Part shown: piece by piece, positions 34,042-43,100 of the stretch
Position numbering within the stretch: position 1 is the first letter of the stretch
Layout: every line of letters starts with the position of its first letter
Assembly (NCBI GenBank): GCA_031415135.1
Contig: JANORB010000076.1
Coordinates: 1-64,000, forward strand
Length of the DNA stretch: 64,000 nucleotides
Reading direction: 5' to 3'
DNA from: LGRD01 sp031415135
GTDB lineage: Bacteria > Pseudomonadota > Gammaproteobacteria > Burkholderiales > Burkholderiaceae_C
The notes under the pieces: model-generated
Told to the model about the DNA's origin: nothing
Database searches by the model: none
What the model saw: only the letters and a program-made list of their open reading frames with translations
Translations under genes and position numbers: made by a program

Positions 34042-35334
34042 ATGCAGGCCACTTCGTCGGTTCACGCCACCGAAACACTGCTGTTCTTCACGCTGCTGCA
34101 GCTGTGCGTCATCGTGCTCGCGGCACGCGCCGGCGGCGCGCTCGCCAAGGCGATGGGCCAGGCCACCGCGGTGGGCGAGATCATCGTCGGCATTCTGCTC
34201 GGCCCGTCGCTGTTCGGCCTGCTGGCACCCGACTTGTTCAACACGGTGTTTCGCTCCACGTCGGCCCAGGCGCTGACCATCCTGTCGCAGATCGGCCTGC
34301 TGCTGCTGATGTTCCAGATCGGCCTGGAGTTCGACTTCGGCCACCTGACCGAGCGGCGCAACCGGCGCGCGGTGCTGGCGGTGTCGATCGGCGGGCTGGC
34401 CGCGCCGTTCACGCTCGGGCTGGGGTTCGCGTGGGTGATGCCGCAGGTGTATGCCGGCGGCGCCAACCCCTTCACGTTCGCGCTCTTCATGGCCACCGCG
34501 TTGTCGATCACCGCCTTGCCCATCCTGGGGCGCATCATGATCGAGTTCAACCTCACGCGCACCCCGCTGGGCGTGATCGCCATCAGCGCGGCGGCCATCA
34601 ACGACGTGGTCGGCTGGCTGTTGCTGGCGATGGTGACGGCCATGACCACCGCCCGGTTCTCCGGCGCGGGCTTCGCCATCAACGTGGCCCTGGTGGCGGC
34701 TTTCGGCGCGCTGTGCTGGTGGGTCGCTCGGCCACCGCTGGGGCGGATGGTGGCGCGCCACATGAGCGCCGACCCGCACATGTCGGGCACCTTGATGGGC
34801 GTCATCATCGCGTGCATCTTCGCCGCCGGCATGGCCACGTTCAAGCTCGGCATCTTCGCGATCTTCGGCGGCTTCATGGTCGGCGTGATGCTGCACGACC
34901 AGACCGCGTTCGTCGCCGCCTGGAAGGACCGGGTGGGCCACTTCGTCAACGTGTTCTTCCTGCCGATCTTCTTCACCTACACCGGCCTGCGGACCGACAT
35001 CGGCTCGCTCGCCGACGCCAACGCGTGGCTGTGGTGCGCGCTGCTGATCACGGTGGCCACCGTGGGCAAGTTCGGCGGCTGCTACATCGCCGCGCGCGTG
35101 GCCGGGCTCAACCGCATCGAATCCAAGATCATCGGCATCATGATGAACACCCGCGGGCTGATGGAGCTGATCGTCGTCAACGTCGGCTTCGATCTCGGCG
35201 TGATCAGCAAGCCGGTGTTCACGATGCTGGTCTTGATGGCGCTGTTCAGCACCGTGGTCACCAGCCCCGCGCTGCGCCGCTGGCTGCCGCAGCTGGCCGC
35301 CAGCCGCGCCCCGCGCGGCGCTACCGTGGCCTGA
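34042..35334 (+). CDS. CPA2-family cation:proton antiporter
   Basis: A 430-aa inner-membrane protein with 12-13 hydrophobic segments of the Kef/NapA (CPA2) antiporter group. QIGLLLLMFQIGLEFDF, the ALSITALPILGRIM region and the conserved INDVVGWLLLAMV (ND in place of the DD of sodium-type members) support this; an N-D pair usually indicates potassium/proton-type electroneutral exchange. There is no C-terminal RCK/TrkA-N domain. It begins 2 nt after the ketoreductase stop, so it is co-transcribed, but its link to the pathway is unknown. Confidence 0.85.
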   Translation: MQATSSVHATETLLFFTLLQLCVIVLAARAGGALAKAMGQATAVGEIIVGILLGPSLFGLLAPDLFNTVFRSTSAQALTILSQIGLLLLMFQIGLEFDFGHLTERRNRRAVLAVSIGGLAAPFTLGLGFAWVMPQVYAGGANPFTFALFMATALSITALPILGRIMIEFNLTRTPLGVIAISAAAINDVVGWLLLAMVTAMTTARFSGAGFAINVALVAAFGALCWWVARPPLGRMVARHMSADPHMSGTLMGVIIACIFAAGMATFKLGIFAIFGGFMVGVMLHDQTAFVAAWKDRVGHFVNVFFLPIFFTYTGLRTDIGSLADANAWLWCALLITVATVGKFGGCYIAARVAGLNRIESKIIGIMMNTRGLMELIVVNVGFDLGVISKPVFTMLVLMALFSTVVTSPALRRWLPQLAASRAPRGATVA

Positions 35335-35346
35335 GCCGCGCGGCGA

Positions 35347-36180
35347 TCAGGCGGCCGAAGATCGTGGCGTGCGCACACCGGCGGCAAAGTAGGCTTCGAT
35401 CTCGGCCAGCAACGCCGCATGGTCGGGCTGGGGCGCGAAGCGCTTGCCCACCCGCACCGAGAACACGATCGGCAGCGGCGGCAGCCGCCACAGCGGCCAG
35501 CCCTTGCCGAGATAGGGCGAATCGGAGTCGATGAAGACAGCCTGGATCGGCGCCTGCGCCAGCTTGGCGATCAGCGTGACGCCGGCGCGGAAGGCATTGA
35601 TCGGCGCTTGCGTGGTGCGGGTGCCCTCGGGGAACAGCACCAGCTGGCCGCCTTGAAACAGGTCTTGCACCGCCAGGCGCACCGTGCCGTGCGGCGAGTC
35701 ATTGCGGATGTAGCGCGCCAGCCGCGCACCCGGCCACAGGAACGGGTTGCGCACCAGGCTGCCCTTCATGACGCAGGCGCTGCGCGGCAGCCGCGCCACC
35801 AGCATCAGCGCATCGAGCAGGCTGGGGTGGTTGGCCACGACGATCAGGCCGGGCTCGTCGCGCAGCGCGTCAAGCGCTCGGGAGTCGATTCTGAGCATGC
35901 CGCTGAACCCGGCAATGCGCCAGAACATGGCGTAGCCGAACGAGATCATCCAGCGCCCCAGGCGCCGCCCGGTCGCGCGGGGCAGCACGGGGTACAGCAC
36001 CAGCGCCACCAGGTTCCAGGCGATCGACATCAAGCCCAGCAGCAGCAACTGCGCTTGCAAGGCCAGCCAGGCCAGCGGCAACAGCAAGGCTCGCAGCATG
36101 CGGCTCAGGCGCGCGGGTGCAAGCCGTCGGCTGGCCACGGCGGCCGCTGGCAGCGATCCTTCGGCGTCCGGGCTGCGCAT
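35347..36180 (-). CDS. PlsC-type 1-acylglycerol-phosphate acyltransferase
   Basis: A 277-aa acyltransferase with N-terminal membrane helices (ALLLPLAWLALQAQLLLLGLM). The PlsC block I is VVANHPSLLDALML (NHxxxxD), block II is WPGARLARYIRN and block III is LVLFPEGTRT. It probably acylates a lysolipid. The ATG at 36178-36180 overlaps the stop of the upstream acyl-CoA dehydrogenase (TGATG), so the pair is translationally coupled. Its 3' end lies 12 nt from the converging antiporter gene. The lipid substrate is unknown. Confidence 0.85.
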   Translation of the reverse strand: MRSPDAEGSLPAAAVASRRLAPARLSRMLRALLLPLAWLALQAQLLLLGLMSIAWNLVALVLYPVLPRATGRRLGRWMISFGYAMFWRIAGFSGMLRIDSRALDALRDEPGLIVVANHPSLLDALMLVARLPRSACVMKGSLVRNPFLWPGARLARYIRNDSPHGTVRLAVQDLFQGGQLVLFPEGTRTTQAPINAFRAGVTLIAKLAQAPIQAVFIDSDSPYLGKGWPLWRLPPLPIVFSVRVGKRFAPQPDHAALLAEIEAYFAAGVRTPRSSAA

Positions 36181-37343
36181 CAATAGCTTCTCGGCAACCC
36201 GAGCACGTGTTCAGCCACGTAGCTCAGGATCAGGTTGGTCGAGATCGGCGCCACCAGGTACAGCCGGGTCTCGCGGAACTTGCGTTCGATGTCGTATTCG
36301 CACGCGAAGCCGAACCCGCCGTGCGTCTGCAGGCACACGTTGGCCGCTTCCCACGATGCCTTGGCGGCCAGGTGCTTGGCCATGTTGGCCTCTGCTGCGC
36401 AGGGCTGGTGCGCATCGAACAGTTCGCAGGCGCGATAGCGCATCAGGTTCGCCGCTTCGATTTCCATGTGGGCCTCGGCGATCGGGAACTGCACCCCCTG
36501 GTTCACACCGATCGGCCGGCCGAAGACGACGCGCTCGCGGGCGTACCGGGTGGCGCGCTCGATGAACCAGTGGCCGTCGCCGATGCACTCCGCCGCGATC
36601 AGCATGCGCTCGGCGTTGAGCCCGTCCAGGATGTACTTGAAGCCCTGGCCTTCTTCGCCGATCAGGTTGTCGGCCGGGATTTCCAGGTTGTCGAAAAACA
36701 GCTCGTTGGTTTCATGGTTGACCATGTTGAGGATCGGCCGAACCGACAGCCCGTGGCCGATGGCCTGCTTCAGGTCGACCAGGAAACACGACAGCCCCTG
36801 CGATTTTTTCGTCACCTCGGCCAGCGGCGTGGTGCGCGCCAGCAGGATCATCATGTCGCTGTGCTGAACCCGTGAAATCCACACCTTCTGGCCGTTGATG
36901 ACGTAGCGGTCGCCGCGCCGGACCGCGCTGGTCTTGAGCCGGGTCGTGTCGCTGCCGGTGCCGGGTTCGGTGACGCCCATCGACTGGATGCGCAACTCGC
37001 CGGCCGCGATGCGCGGCAGGTAGCGCTGTTTCTGCGCCTCCGAGCCGTTGCGCAGGATCGTGTTCATGTTGTACATCTGCCCGTGGCAGGCGCCGGCGTT
37101 GGCGCCGTTGCGATTGATCTCTTCCATGATCACCGAGGCCTCGACGATCCCCAGCCCCGAGCCGCCGTAGGCCTGCGGGATCAGCGCGGCCATCCAGCCG
37201 GCCTTCGTCAGCGCATCGACAAAAGCCTCGGGGTAAGCGCGCTGTTCGTCGATCTTGCGAAAGTAGGCGTCCGGAAAGTCGGCGCACAGTGCCCGGATCG
37301 CGTCGCGGATCTCGGAGTGGTCGTGCTGGGCGGGGTGCTTCAT
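36180..37343 (-). CDS. Acyl-CoA dehydrogenase
   Basis: A 387-aa FAD-dependent dehydrogenase with the usual three-part fold: N-terminal helices (IPQAYGGSGLGIVEASVIMEE), the beta domain (MGVTEPGTGSDTTRLKTSAVR, then VINGQKVWISR) and C-terminal helices (FGRPIGVNQGVQFPIAEAH, CLQTHGGFGFACEYDIER). The Glu in FACEYD is at the usual catalytic position. It makes 2,3-enoyl-CoA or enoyl-ACP products. It is coupled to the PlsC-type acyltransferase, suggesting a shared lipid substrate; whether it belongs to the PKS/NRPS region is not clear. Confidence 0.9.
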   Translation of the reverse strand: MKHPAQHDHSEIRDAIRALCADFPDAYFRKIDEQRAYPEAFVDALTKAGWMAALIPQAYGGSGLGIVEASVIMEEINRNGANAGACHGQMYNMNTILRNGSEAQKQRYLPRIAAGELRIQSMGVTEPGTGSDTTRLKTSAVRRGDRYVINGQKVWISRVQHSDMMILLARTTPLAEVTKKSQGLSCFLVDLKQAIGHGLSVRPILNMVNHETNELFFDNLEIPADNLIGEEGQGFKYILDGLNAERMLIAAECIGDGHWFIERATRYARERVVFGRPIGVNQGVQFPIAEAHMEIEAANLMRYRACELFDAHQPCAAEANMAKHLAAKASWEAANVCLQTHGGFGFACEYDIERKFRETRLYLVAPISTNLILSYVAEHVLGLPRSY

Positions 37344-37470
37344 GGTCGAGGGGCCTGGGCTTCATGGGCGCGATGCCCGGCCCATGCTACCGGTGAATGC
37401 CGCACCAGGCGGGGCGACAAGTTCCAGGCCGGCGGCCGGCATGGACCTGCCGGAAAACGAACTTCGGGTG

Positions 37471-37767
37471 TCAGCCGCCCACCACGCCGGCATGGCGCCG
37501 GGCGACCCAGAAGGTGGCCCCTTCATCCCCGTAGCGCTCGGCATGCGGAACAGCGCGCTCGAGCTCGAACGCGTCGCCGGATCGCAGATGCCGGATGTCG
37601 CTGCCGACGGAGAGCCACAGCTCGCCCTGGACCACGAGCGCCTTGACATCAAACGGATGTTCGTGCGCGCCCAGCACCGTGAGCGGCTTCCATTGCCGCT
37701 CGACAACTTCGTCGAAGCCCTGCGCTCGCGCGGTGGTTTCGAATTCCTGGAAAGAGACTGTGCTCAT
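37471..37767 (-). CDS. Small cupin-domain protein
   Basis: A 98-aa single-domain cupin. The metal-binding pattern is partly visible as GAHEHPFDVKALVVQGELWL with the second half HAERYGDEGATFWVARR. It resembles AraC-type cupin proteins of unknown role, often called cupin-domain or DUF proteins. It stands alone, with a 127-nt gap to the acyl-CoA dehydrogenase and an intrinsic terminator of the upstream operon in front of it. Confidence 0.75.
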   Translation of the reverse strand: MSTVSFQEFETTARAQGFDEVVERQWKPLTVLGAHEHPFDVKALVVQGELWLSVGSDIRHLRSGDAFELERAVPHAERYGDEGATFWVARRHAGVVGG

Positions 37768-37820
37768 GGGCGACCTCGATTGGCGTGCGTTGTGATGAAC
37801 CCGAAGCCGCGAAGCGTAGC

Positions 37821-37850
37821 AAAAAAACTTGCGCCCGGCTCGATGGGCGC
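37821..37850 (-). terminator. Intrinsic terminator after the DUF3016-like gene
   Basis: On the minus strand GCGCCC, an 8-nt loop and GGGCGC are followed by AAG and seven T residues. It lies 16 nt beyond the DUF3016-like stop codon and upstream of the cupin gene, so it is the likely end of the transcript that includes the exported protein and possibly the whole PKS/NRPS operon. Confidence 0.8.
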
Positions 37851-37866
37851 GCCCAGCGAGAGCCGC

Positions 37867-38349
37867 CTAGTTGAAGCGCTGCTTGAACCAGTCATCGAGC
37901 ATCCGCTTCTCATGGCGCAGCGGGTCGGCGCCGCTCGCGTGGCTGAGGCCGCGGCCGTAGTTGACGTCGGTTAACGATTCTTCGCCGCTTCGCAGCGGCT
38001 GGCCGCCCTCCTCCAGCGTGTAACGCAGGCTGATGCGCGGCGCGTCGGCCATGCCGCGAACGATTCGCAGGTCGTGGCCAGTGTGGCGCGAGGGCCGCGT
38101 TGTCCCGGCCAGGTCGAGGTCCAGCATCTCGACCTTGAGCACCTGGCCCGCCGCCAGGTGGCGCTGGCCCAGCGCCCGCAGGTGGCCGGCCAGTGCCCGC
38201 TGGTTGGCGCCCTTGTCCCAGGCCGTGGCGCTGGCGTCGGCAAACCCCGGGGCGTTGACAAACGACACACTGACCGTGCCCGCCGCCGCGCTTGAGACCG
38301 CCAGCGCGGCAATGCACCAGAGAAACAAACTGCGTGGATGGATCTGCAT
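37867..38349 (-). CDS. DUF3016-like exported protein
   Basis: A 160-aa protein with a signal peptide (SLFLWCIAALAVSSAAAG). The mature part, SVSFVNAPGFADASATAWDKGANQRALAGHLRALGQRHLAAGQVLKVEMLDLDLAGTTRP, matches the DUF3016 family of periplasmic proteins of unknown function; YGRGLSHASGADPLRHEKRMLDDWF is a conserved end. GGAGACGAGG precedes the start. It lies 155 nt downstream of the last hydrolase gene, with no terminator between them, so it may be the last gene of the large operon. Confidence 0.78.
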   Translation of the reverse strand: MQIHPRSLFLWCIAALAVSSAAAGTVSVSFVNAPGFADASATAWDKGANQRALAGHLRALGQRHLAAGQVLKVEMLDLDLAGTTRPSRHTGHDLRIVRGMADAPRISLRYTLEEGGQPLRSGEESLTDVNYGRGLSHASGADPLRHEKRMLDDWFKQRFN

Positions 38350-38504
38350 CCTCGTCTCCAGAAAACGTGGGGGAAACGGGCGCCCGGCTCGCCGCCCGGG
38401 CACTCGCGCTTGATTCTGATCCTGGTCGAAAACCCCACCCGGCGAGGGGCCGGCAGCGTCAAACGGGGAAGCCCGAGTCCGCCGAGACGGGAACGCCCGC
38501 AAGC

Positions 38505-39404
38505 TCACGCGGTGTCGTGATGGGCCTGCTGGGCCGAGGGCTCGAAGCAGGTGCTGCGCACCCATTCCTCGATCAGGCCGATCACGCGCGCGCGGCTGGC
38601 TTCGGAGGTGAACGTGTGGTCGGAGTCCTTGAAGTATTCGAGCCGCAACTGCGACCCGAAGGCCAGTTGGGGGAAGGCGTCCAGCAGTTGCCGGCGCTGG
38701 TTGTGCCGGCGCTCGACGCCACCGGTCAGCACGGCCAGAAATTGCACCCCTTGGGCCAGGGCGCGGCCGTAGGCATTTTGCAGATAGGCGCGCACCTGCG
38801 GATGCTCGATGGTCAGCTGTTGGGCCTCGGCGGCGGGCGCTTGCGGCAAGTGCGCGGCGCGCCGCTTCAGGCCGAGCCAGAGCGGGTGGCTGCCGCTCAC
38901 CAGGTTCAGCCATGAACTCAGCTGCAACACGCGGCTGCTGTAGTGGTGAACGTAATAGCGCAAGGTGCGGGGGATCGATGGATCGAGCAGCACCACGCCG
39001 GCCACGCGCGGGTCGGAGGCGGCGTAGATCACCGAATGGTCGGCGCCCGAGCACAGGCCCACCAGCACCACGCGGCGCACTTGTCGCGTGGCCTGCAGCA
39101 TGTCGATCACTTCGCGGATGTCGGCCAGGTTGCCCTCCAGCGGCGCCAGCCCGTCGTCACGCGCCTCACTGTCACCCAGCCCCGACAGGTCGAAGCGCAG
39201 CACGCTGAAGCCGGCTGCGGCCAGCACCCGGGCGAGCGCCACATGCATGCGGTTGGGGCCGACACGATGGATGATGCCGGCGTTGAGGATGACGATGAAC
39301 GGCGCCTGCGGCCGGCGCGCGGGCGCGACCGCGGGAGTCACGACCCCGACGAGTGATTTGCGCGCCCCCAGCACGAGCGCCTGCTCGGCAAGCCTGTTCA
39401 TCAT
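38505..39404 (-). CDS. Alpha/beta hydrolase (exosortase-A-associated hydrolase 1-like)
   Basis: A 299-aa alpha/beta hydrolase. FIVILNAGIIHRVGPNRMHVALARVLAAAGFSVLRFDLSGLGDSE is typical of hydrolase 1 of betaproteobacterial exosortase A loci. The nucleophile elbow reads VGLCSGAD, so Cys rather than Ser would be the nucleophile; the His is in KDSDHTF. It starts at a TGATG overlap with the preceding hydrolase gene and follows the last NRPS gene in the same operon. It could serve as a separate thioesterase for product release or editing. That role is inference. Confidence 0.8.
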   Translation of the reverse strand: MMNRLAEQALVLGARKSLVGVVTPAVAPARRPQAPFIVILNAGIIHRVGPNRMHVALARVLAAAGFSVLRFDLSGLGDSEARDDGLAPLEGNLADIREVIDMLQATRQVRRVVLVGLCSGADHSVIYAASDPRVAGVVLLDPSIPRTLRYYVHHYSSRVLQLSSWLNLVSGSHPLWLGLKRRAAHLPQAPAAEAQQLTIEHPQVRAYLQNAYGRALAQGVQFLAVLTGGVERRHNQRRQLLDAFPQLAFGSQLRLEYFKDSDHTFTSEASRARVIGLIEEWVRSTCFEPSAQQAHHDTA

Positions 39405-40174
39405 CAACCCAACCACTCCACGATCCGCTGCAGCACCCTGACCGGCACCGCGCCGGCGCCGGAATCGCGGTCTTCCAGCCAGGCCGGCAGGCCCGCGACC
39501 GCCTCCAAGAAGATCCGCCCGTCGCCCGCCTGTTGCAGCGCCGCGCGCAGCCCGGTGTGCGATGGCAGCGCCGCGGACACGACAACCACGCTGCGCGCCG
39601 GCAGGCCGGCAACCTGGCTCGCGAGGTCGAGCGCAGCCACTTGCCTGGACAATGTGTCGACCATCGGAAATCCCAGCAGTTCCAGGCCGCCGCCCGCCTG
39701 CGCCGCACGGGGCAGCACCTGTACGTCGGTTTCGCACAATTCGGCCAGGTAGTCGCGCCCCGACACGACCGGATCCCACAGCACCACGGCGTCGACATCC
39801 TTGCGCCTTTGCGCCGCCGCCTGCGCCGCCAGCGTGGCGCCCAGACGCAGGCCGAGCAGGCTCACGCGGTTCAGGCCCGCCATGTCTTTCAACTCGTCGA
39901 TCGCCGTCTGCACGTCCGACTGCCAGCCCGCCAGGCTGGCCTCGGTCATGTCGCCCGCGGAGTCGCCGGTGCCGAAGTAGTCGAAGCGCAGCACATGATG
40001 GCCGGCATCGGCCAGCATGTTGCCCAGCCGGCACATGCTGCGGTGCGCACGCAGGTACTCCTGGCCCCAGGGGTGGCACAACACAATGCCGCGCTGTTTG
40101 CCACCCACCGCGCGGGCCGGCGTGTACAGGCCGAACAGCCGGCGCGAACTCTGGCCGAAAAAAAACGGGCTCAT
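39404..40174 (-). CDS. Alpha/beta hydrolase (exosortase-A-associated hydrolase 2-like)
   Basis: A 256-aa alpha/beta hydrolase with IVLCHPWGQEYLRAHRSMCRLGNMLADAGHHVLRFDYFGTGDS at the N-terminus, close to hydrolase 2 of exosortase A gene sets. The nucleophile-elbow position reads GLRLGA, where a Ser would be expected, so it is either inactive or uses another residue. It overlaps the upstream NRPS gene as ATGA and is coupled to the next hydrolase. With its neighbour it replaces an integrated thioesterase at the end of the assembly line. Confidence 0.78.
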   Translation of the reverse strand: MSPFFFGQSSRRLFGLYTPARAVGGKQRGIVLCHPWGQEYLRAHRSMCRLGNMLADAGHHVLRFDYFGTGDSAGDMTEASLAGWQSDVQTAIDELKDMAGLNRVSLLGLRLGATLAAQAAAQRRKDVDAVVLWDPVVSGRDYLAELCETDVQVLPRAAQAGGGLELLGFPMVDTLSRQVAALDLASQVAGLPARSVVVVSAALPSHTGLRAALQQAGDGRIFLEAVAGLPAWLEDRDSGAGAVPVRVLQRIVEWLG

Positions 40175-43100
40175 GGCCTGCCCGCCCCGCCCTGGCCCGC
40201 CGCCGCGATGGCGACGACCTGGCGCAAGTCCTGGAAAAACAGCGTGCGCGCGTCCATGCGCCAGCCGAGTTGTTTGTGCACCGCGGCAGCGACGCGCAAT
40301 GACAGCAGCGAGTGGCCGCCGAGGTCAAAGAAGTTGTCCTCCGCGCCGACCCGCTCGACCTGCAGGATCTCGCACCAGATGCTGGCCATCAACTGTTCGG
40401 CGCCGGGCGCGGGCTCCACGAACGACCGCTTGGCCTGCACCGCGTTCTTGAACGGATCGGGCAACGCGGCGCGGTCGACCTTGCCGTTGGGGGTGAGCGA
40501 GATCTCGTCGACCGCCACCACCAGCGACGGGATCATGTAGTCGGGCAGATTGCGCCGCAGGTGCCGGCGCACATCGCTTGCCGTGAGGTCTTCACCCGGC
40601 TGGAACACGATGTAGGCCACCAGGCGCAGATCGGCCGGCCCGGCCTCGCGGCCCATGACCACCGCCTGGCGCACCGCGGGGTGGGCCGACAGGCTGGCCT
40701 CGATCTCGCCCAGCTCGATGCGAAAGCCGCGAATCTTCACCTGGTGGTCCAGCCGGCCCAGGTGGTGCAGCCGGCCTTGCGCGTCCCAGCGCGCCAGGTC
40801 GCCGCTGCGGTACAGGCGCGCACCCGGGCGCGCGGAAAAGCGGTCCGGGACAAATCGTTCGGCGCTGAGTTCGGGCCGCCGGTGGTAGCCCAGCGCCACG
40901 CCGGCGCCACCGATCCAGAGTTCGCCGGGCACGCCGATCGGCACCGGCTCGCCCTGACCGTCCAGCACATAGACCTGGGTGTTGGCGATCGGCTTGCCGA
41001 TGCTCACCGGCTCGGGCGAGTGGCGCACACGCTCCAGCGTCGACCAGATCGTGGTCTCGGTCGGGCCGTACAGGTTCCACACCTCGTGCGCGTGGGCGAG
41101 CAGCGCATCGGCCAGCTCACGCGGCAGCGGCTCGCCGCCACAGAAGGCGCGCAACGGGCGCGCCGGCCGCCAGCCGGCTTCGAGCAGCAGCCGCCAGGTG
41201 GCCGGGGTGGCCTGCAGCACGGTGGCGCCGCAGGCATTCAGATGCTCGGCCAGCGCCGCGCCGTCGCTGGCCGTGTCGCGCGACACCAGCTCGATGCGGG
41301 CGCCGCAGATCAGCGGCAGGTACAGCTCCAGCCCGGCGATGTCGAACGAGATGGTCGTGACCGCGGCCAGCACGTCGTCCGCGCGCAGGCCCGGCTCGCG
41401 CCGCATCGAGCCGAGGAAATTGGCCAGCGCGCCGTGCGGCACCGTCACGCCCTTGGGGCGGCCGGTGGAACCGGACGTGTAGATCACGTAGGCCGGATCG
41501 TCCGCGCTGCCGTGCGGGTCAAGATCGCGCCCGTCGAGCGCCGCCAACGTGGTGGCCAGTGCCACCGGATCGATGCAGCACACACCGGCGGGCGGCTCGA
41601 TGGCCGAGGCGGCATCACCCGACGTGAGCAGCACCCGGGCGCCGCTGTCCTGCAGCATGAAGGCCAGCCGCTCGGCCGGGAAGGCCGGGTCCAGCGGCAC
41701 ATAAGCACCACCCGACTTTTGCACCGCCAGCAGCGCCACCAGCAGCGCCGGCGAACGATCCATGCACACGCCCACCAGTTCACCCGGCCCGACGCCGGCA
41801 CCGCGCAGGTGGCGCGCCAGTTGGTTGGCCTGGCGGTTCAGGCCCGCATAGGCCAGCGTCTGGCCCTCGAACGCGACGGCGATGCGCTCCGGCGTGGCCG
41901 CGGCCTGGTGTTCGACCTGGCGCGCCAACAGCACGCCGTCGAGCGCGACCGCGCTGGGGTTGAACTCCAGCAGCAAGCGCTGCCGTTCATCGGCGCTCAA
42001 CAACGGCAACCCGCTGACCGGACGGTGGCGGTCGGCCACCGCCGCGCGCAGCAGCGCCTGCAACTGCGAGGCAATGCGGCCGATGGCTTCGGCGCTGAAC
42101 AGGTCGGCGCGGTACTCGAAGCTGCCGACGATGCGGCCGTCGACCTCGCGGAAGAACCAGGTCAGCTCGTGCAACGCACCGCCGCTGGTGATCGACACAT
42201 CGCCTTGCGGCGCGGCGTTGTGCTGCACCACCGCCACCTGGAACAGCGGCGAGTGGTTGAGCGAGCGCACCGGCTTGAGCCGTTCGACCAGCATTTCCAG
42301 CGGCACCTGGCGATGCGCATGCGCGTCCAGCAGCGCGTTGCGGGCGCGCCGCACAAGCTCCTCAAAGCCGGGGTCGTCCTCAAACCGCAGGCGCACCAAC
42401 TGCACGTTCACAAACGGCCCGATCATCCGTTCCAGCTCAGGCCGGTCGCGCACCCCCATTGGGCTGCCGAGCACGATGTCCGACTGCCCGGTGTGAGCGC
42501 GCAGCACGACGGCACATGCGGCCAGCAGCGCCATGTAAACCGTCGCTCCCGCGTCGCGTGCCAGGGCGCGCACACCGGCGCAAAGCCCGGCGTCCCAGAA
42601 GAAGTCGAGCGCGGCTCCGATGGCGCGGGCCGAAGGCGGCCGATCGGATGGGAAGACCGACAAGGCCGGGGCGCCCTTGAGTTTCTCGGCCCACCAATCC
42701 AGGTCGGCGCCAATGGCCCCGGGATCCTGTGCGCGGCGATGCCAGGCGGCGTAGTCGATGTATTGGGGTTCGTTGCCAGGTGCCGCCGCCCCCCCGCCAC
42801 ACAGCCCGGCGATCTCATTCCTCAACAGGCCGATCGACCATGCGTCCACCGCGATGTGGTGCACCGCCAGCAACACGACTGCCCGCATCTCACCCACGCG
42901 ATAGACCGTGAAGCGCGCAGGCGCTTCTTTCGCCAGCACGAAGGGTTGATGCGTCGCGGCCTGCGCATCGGCACCGATGCGCAGTTTCTGATCGGCCGGC
43001 GCCACCTCGCGCAGATCGACGACATCGGCGCGTGCCGTCGGCGGTTCAAGCAGCTGCACCGCGGGTGATCCACCCGTGTCGACAAAGGTGGCTCGCAAAA

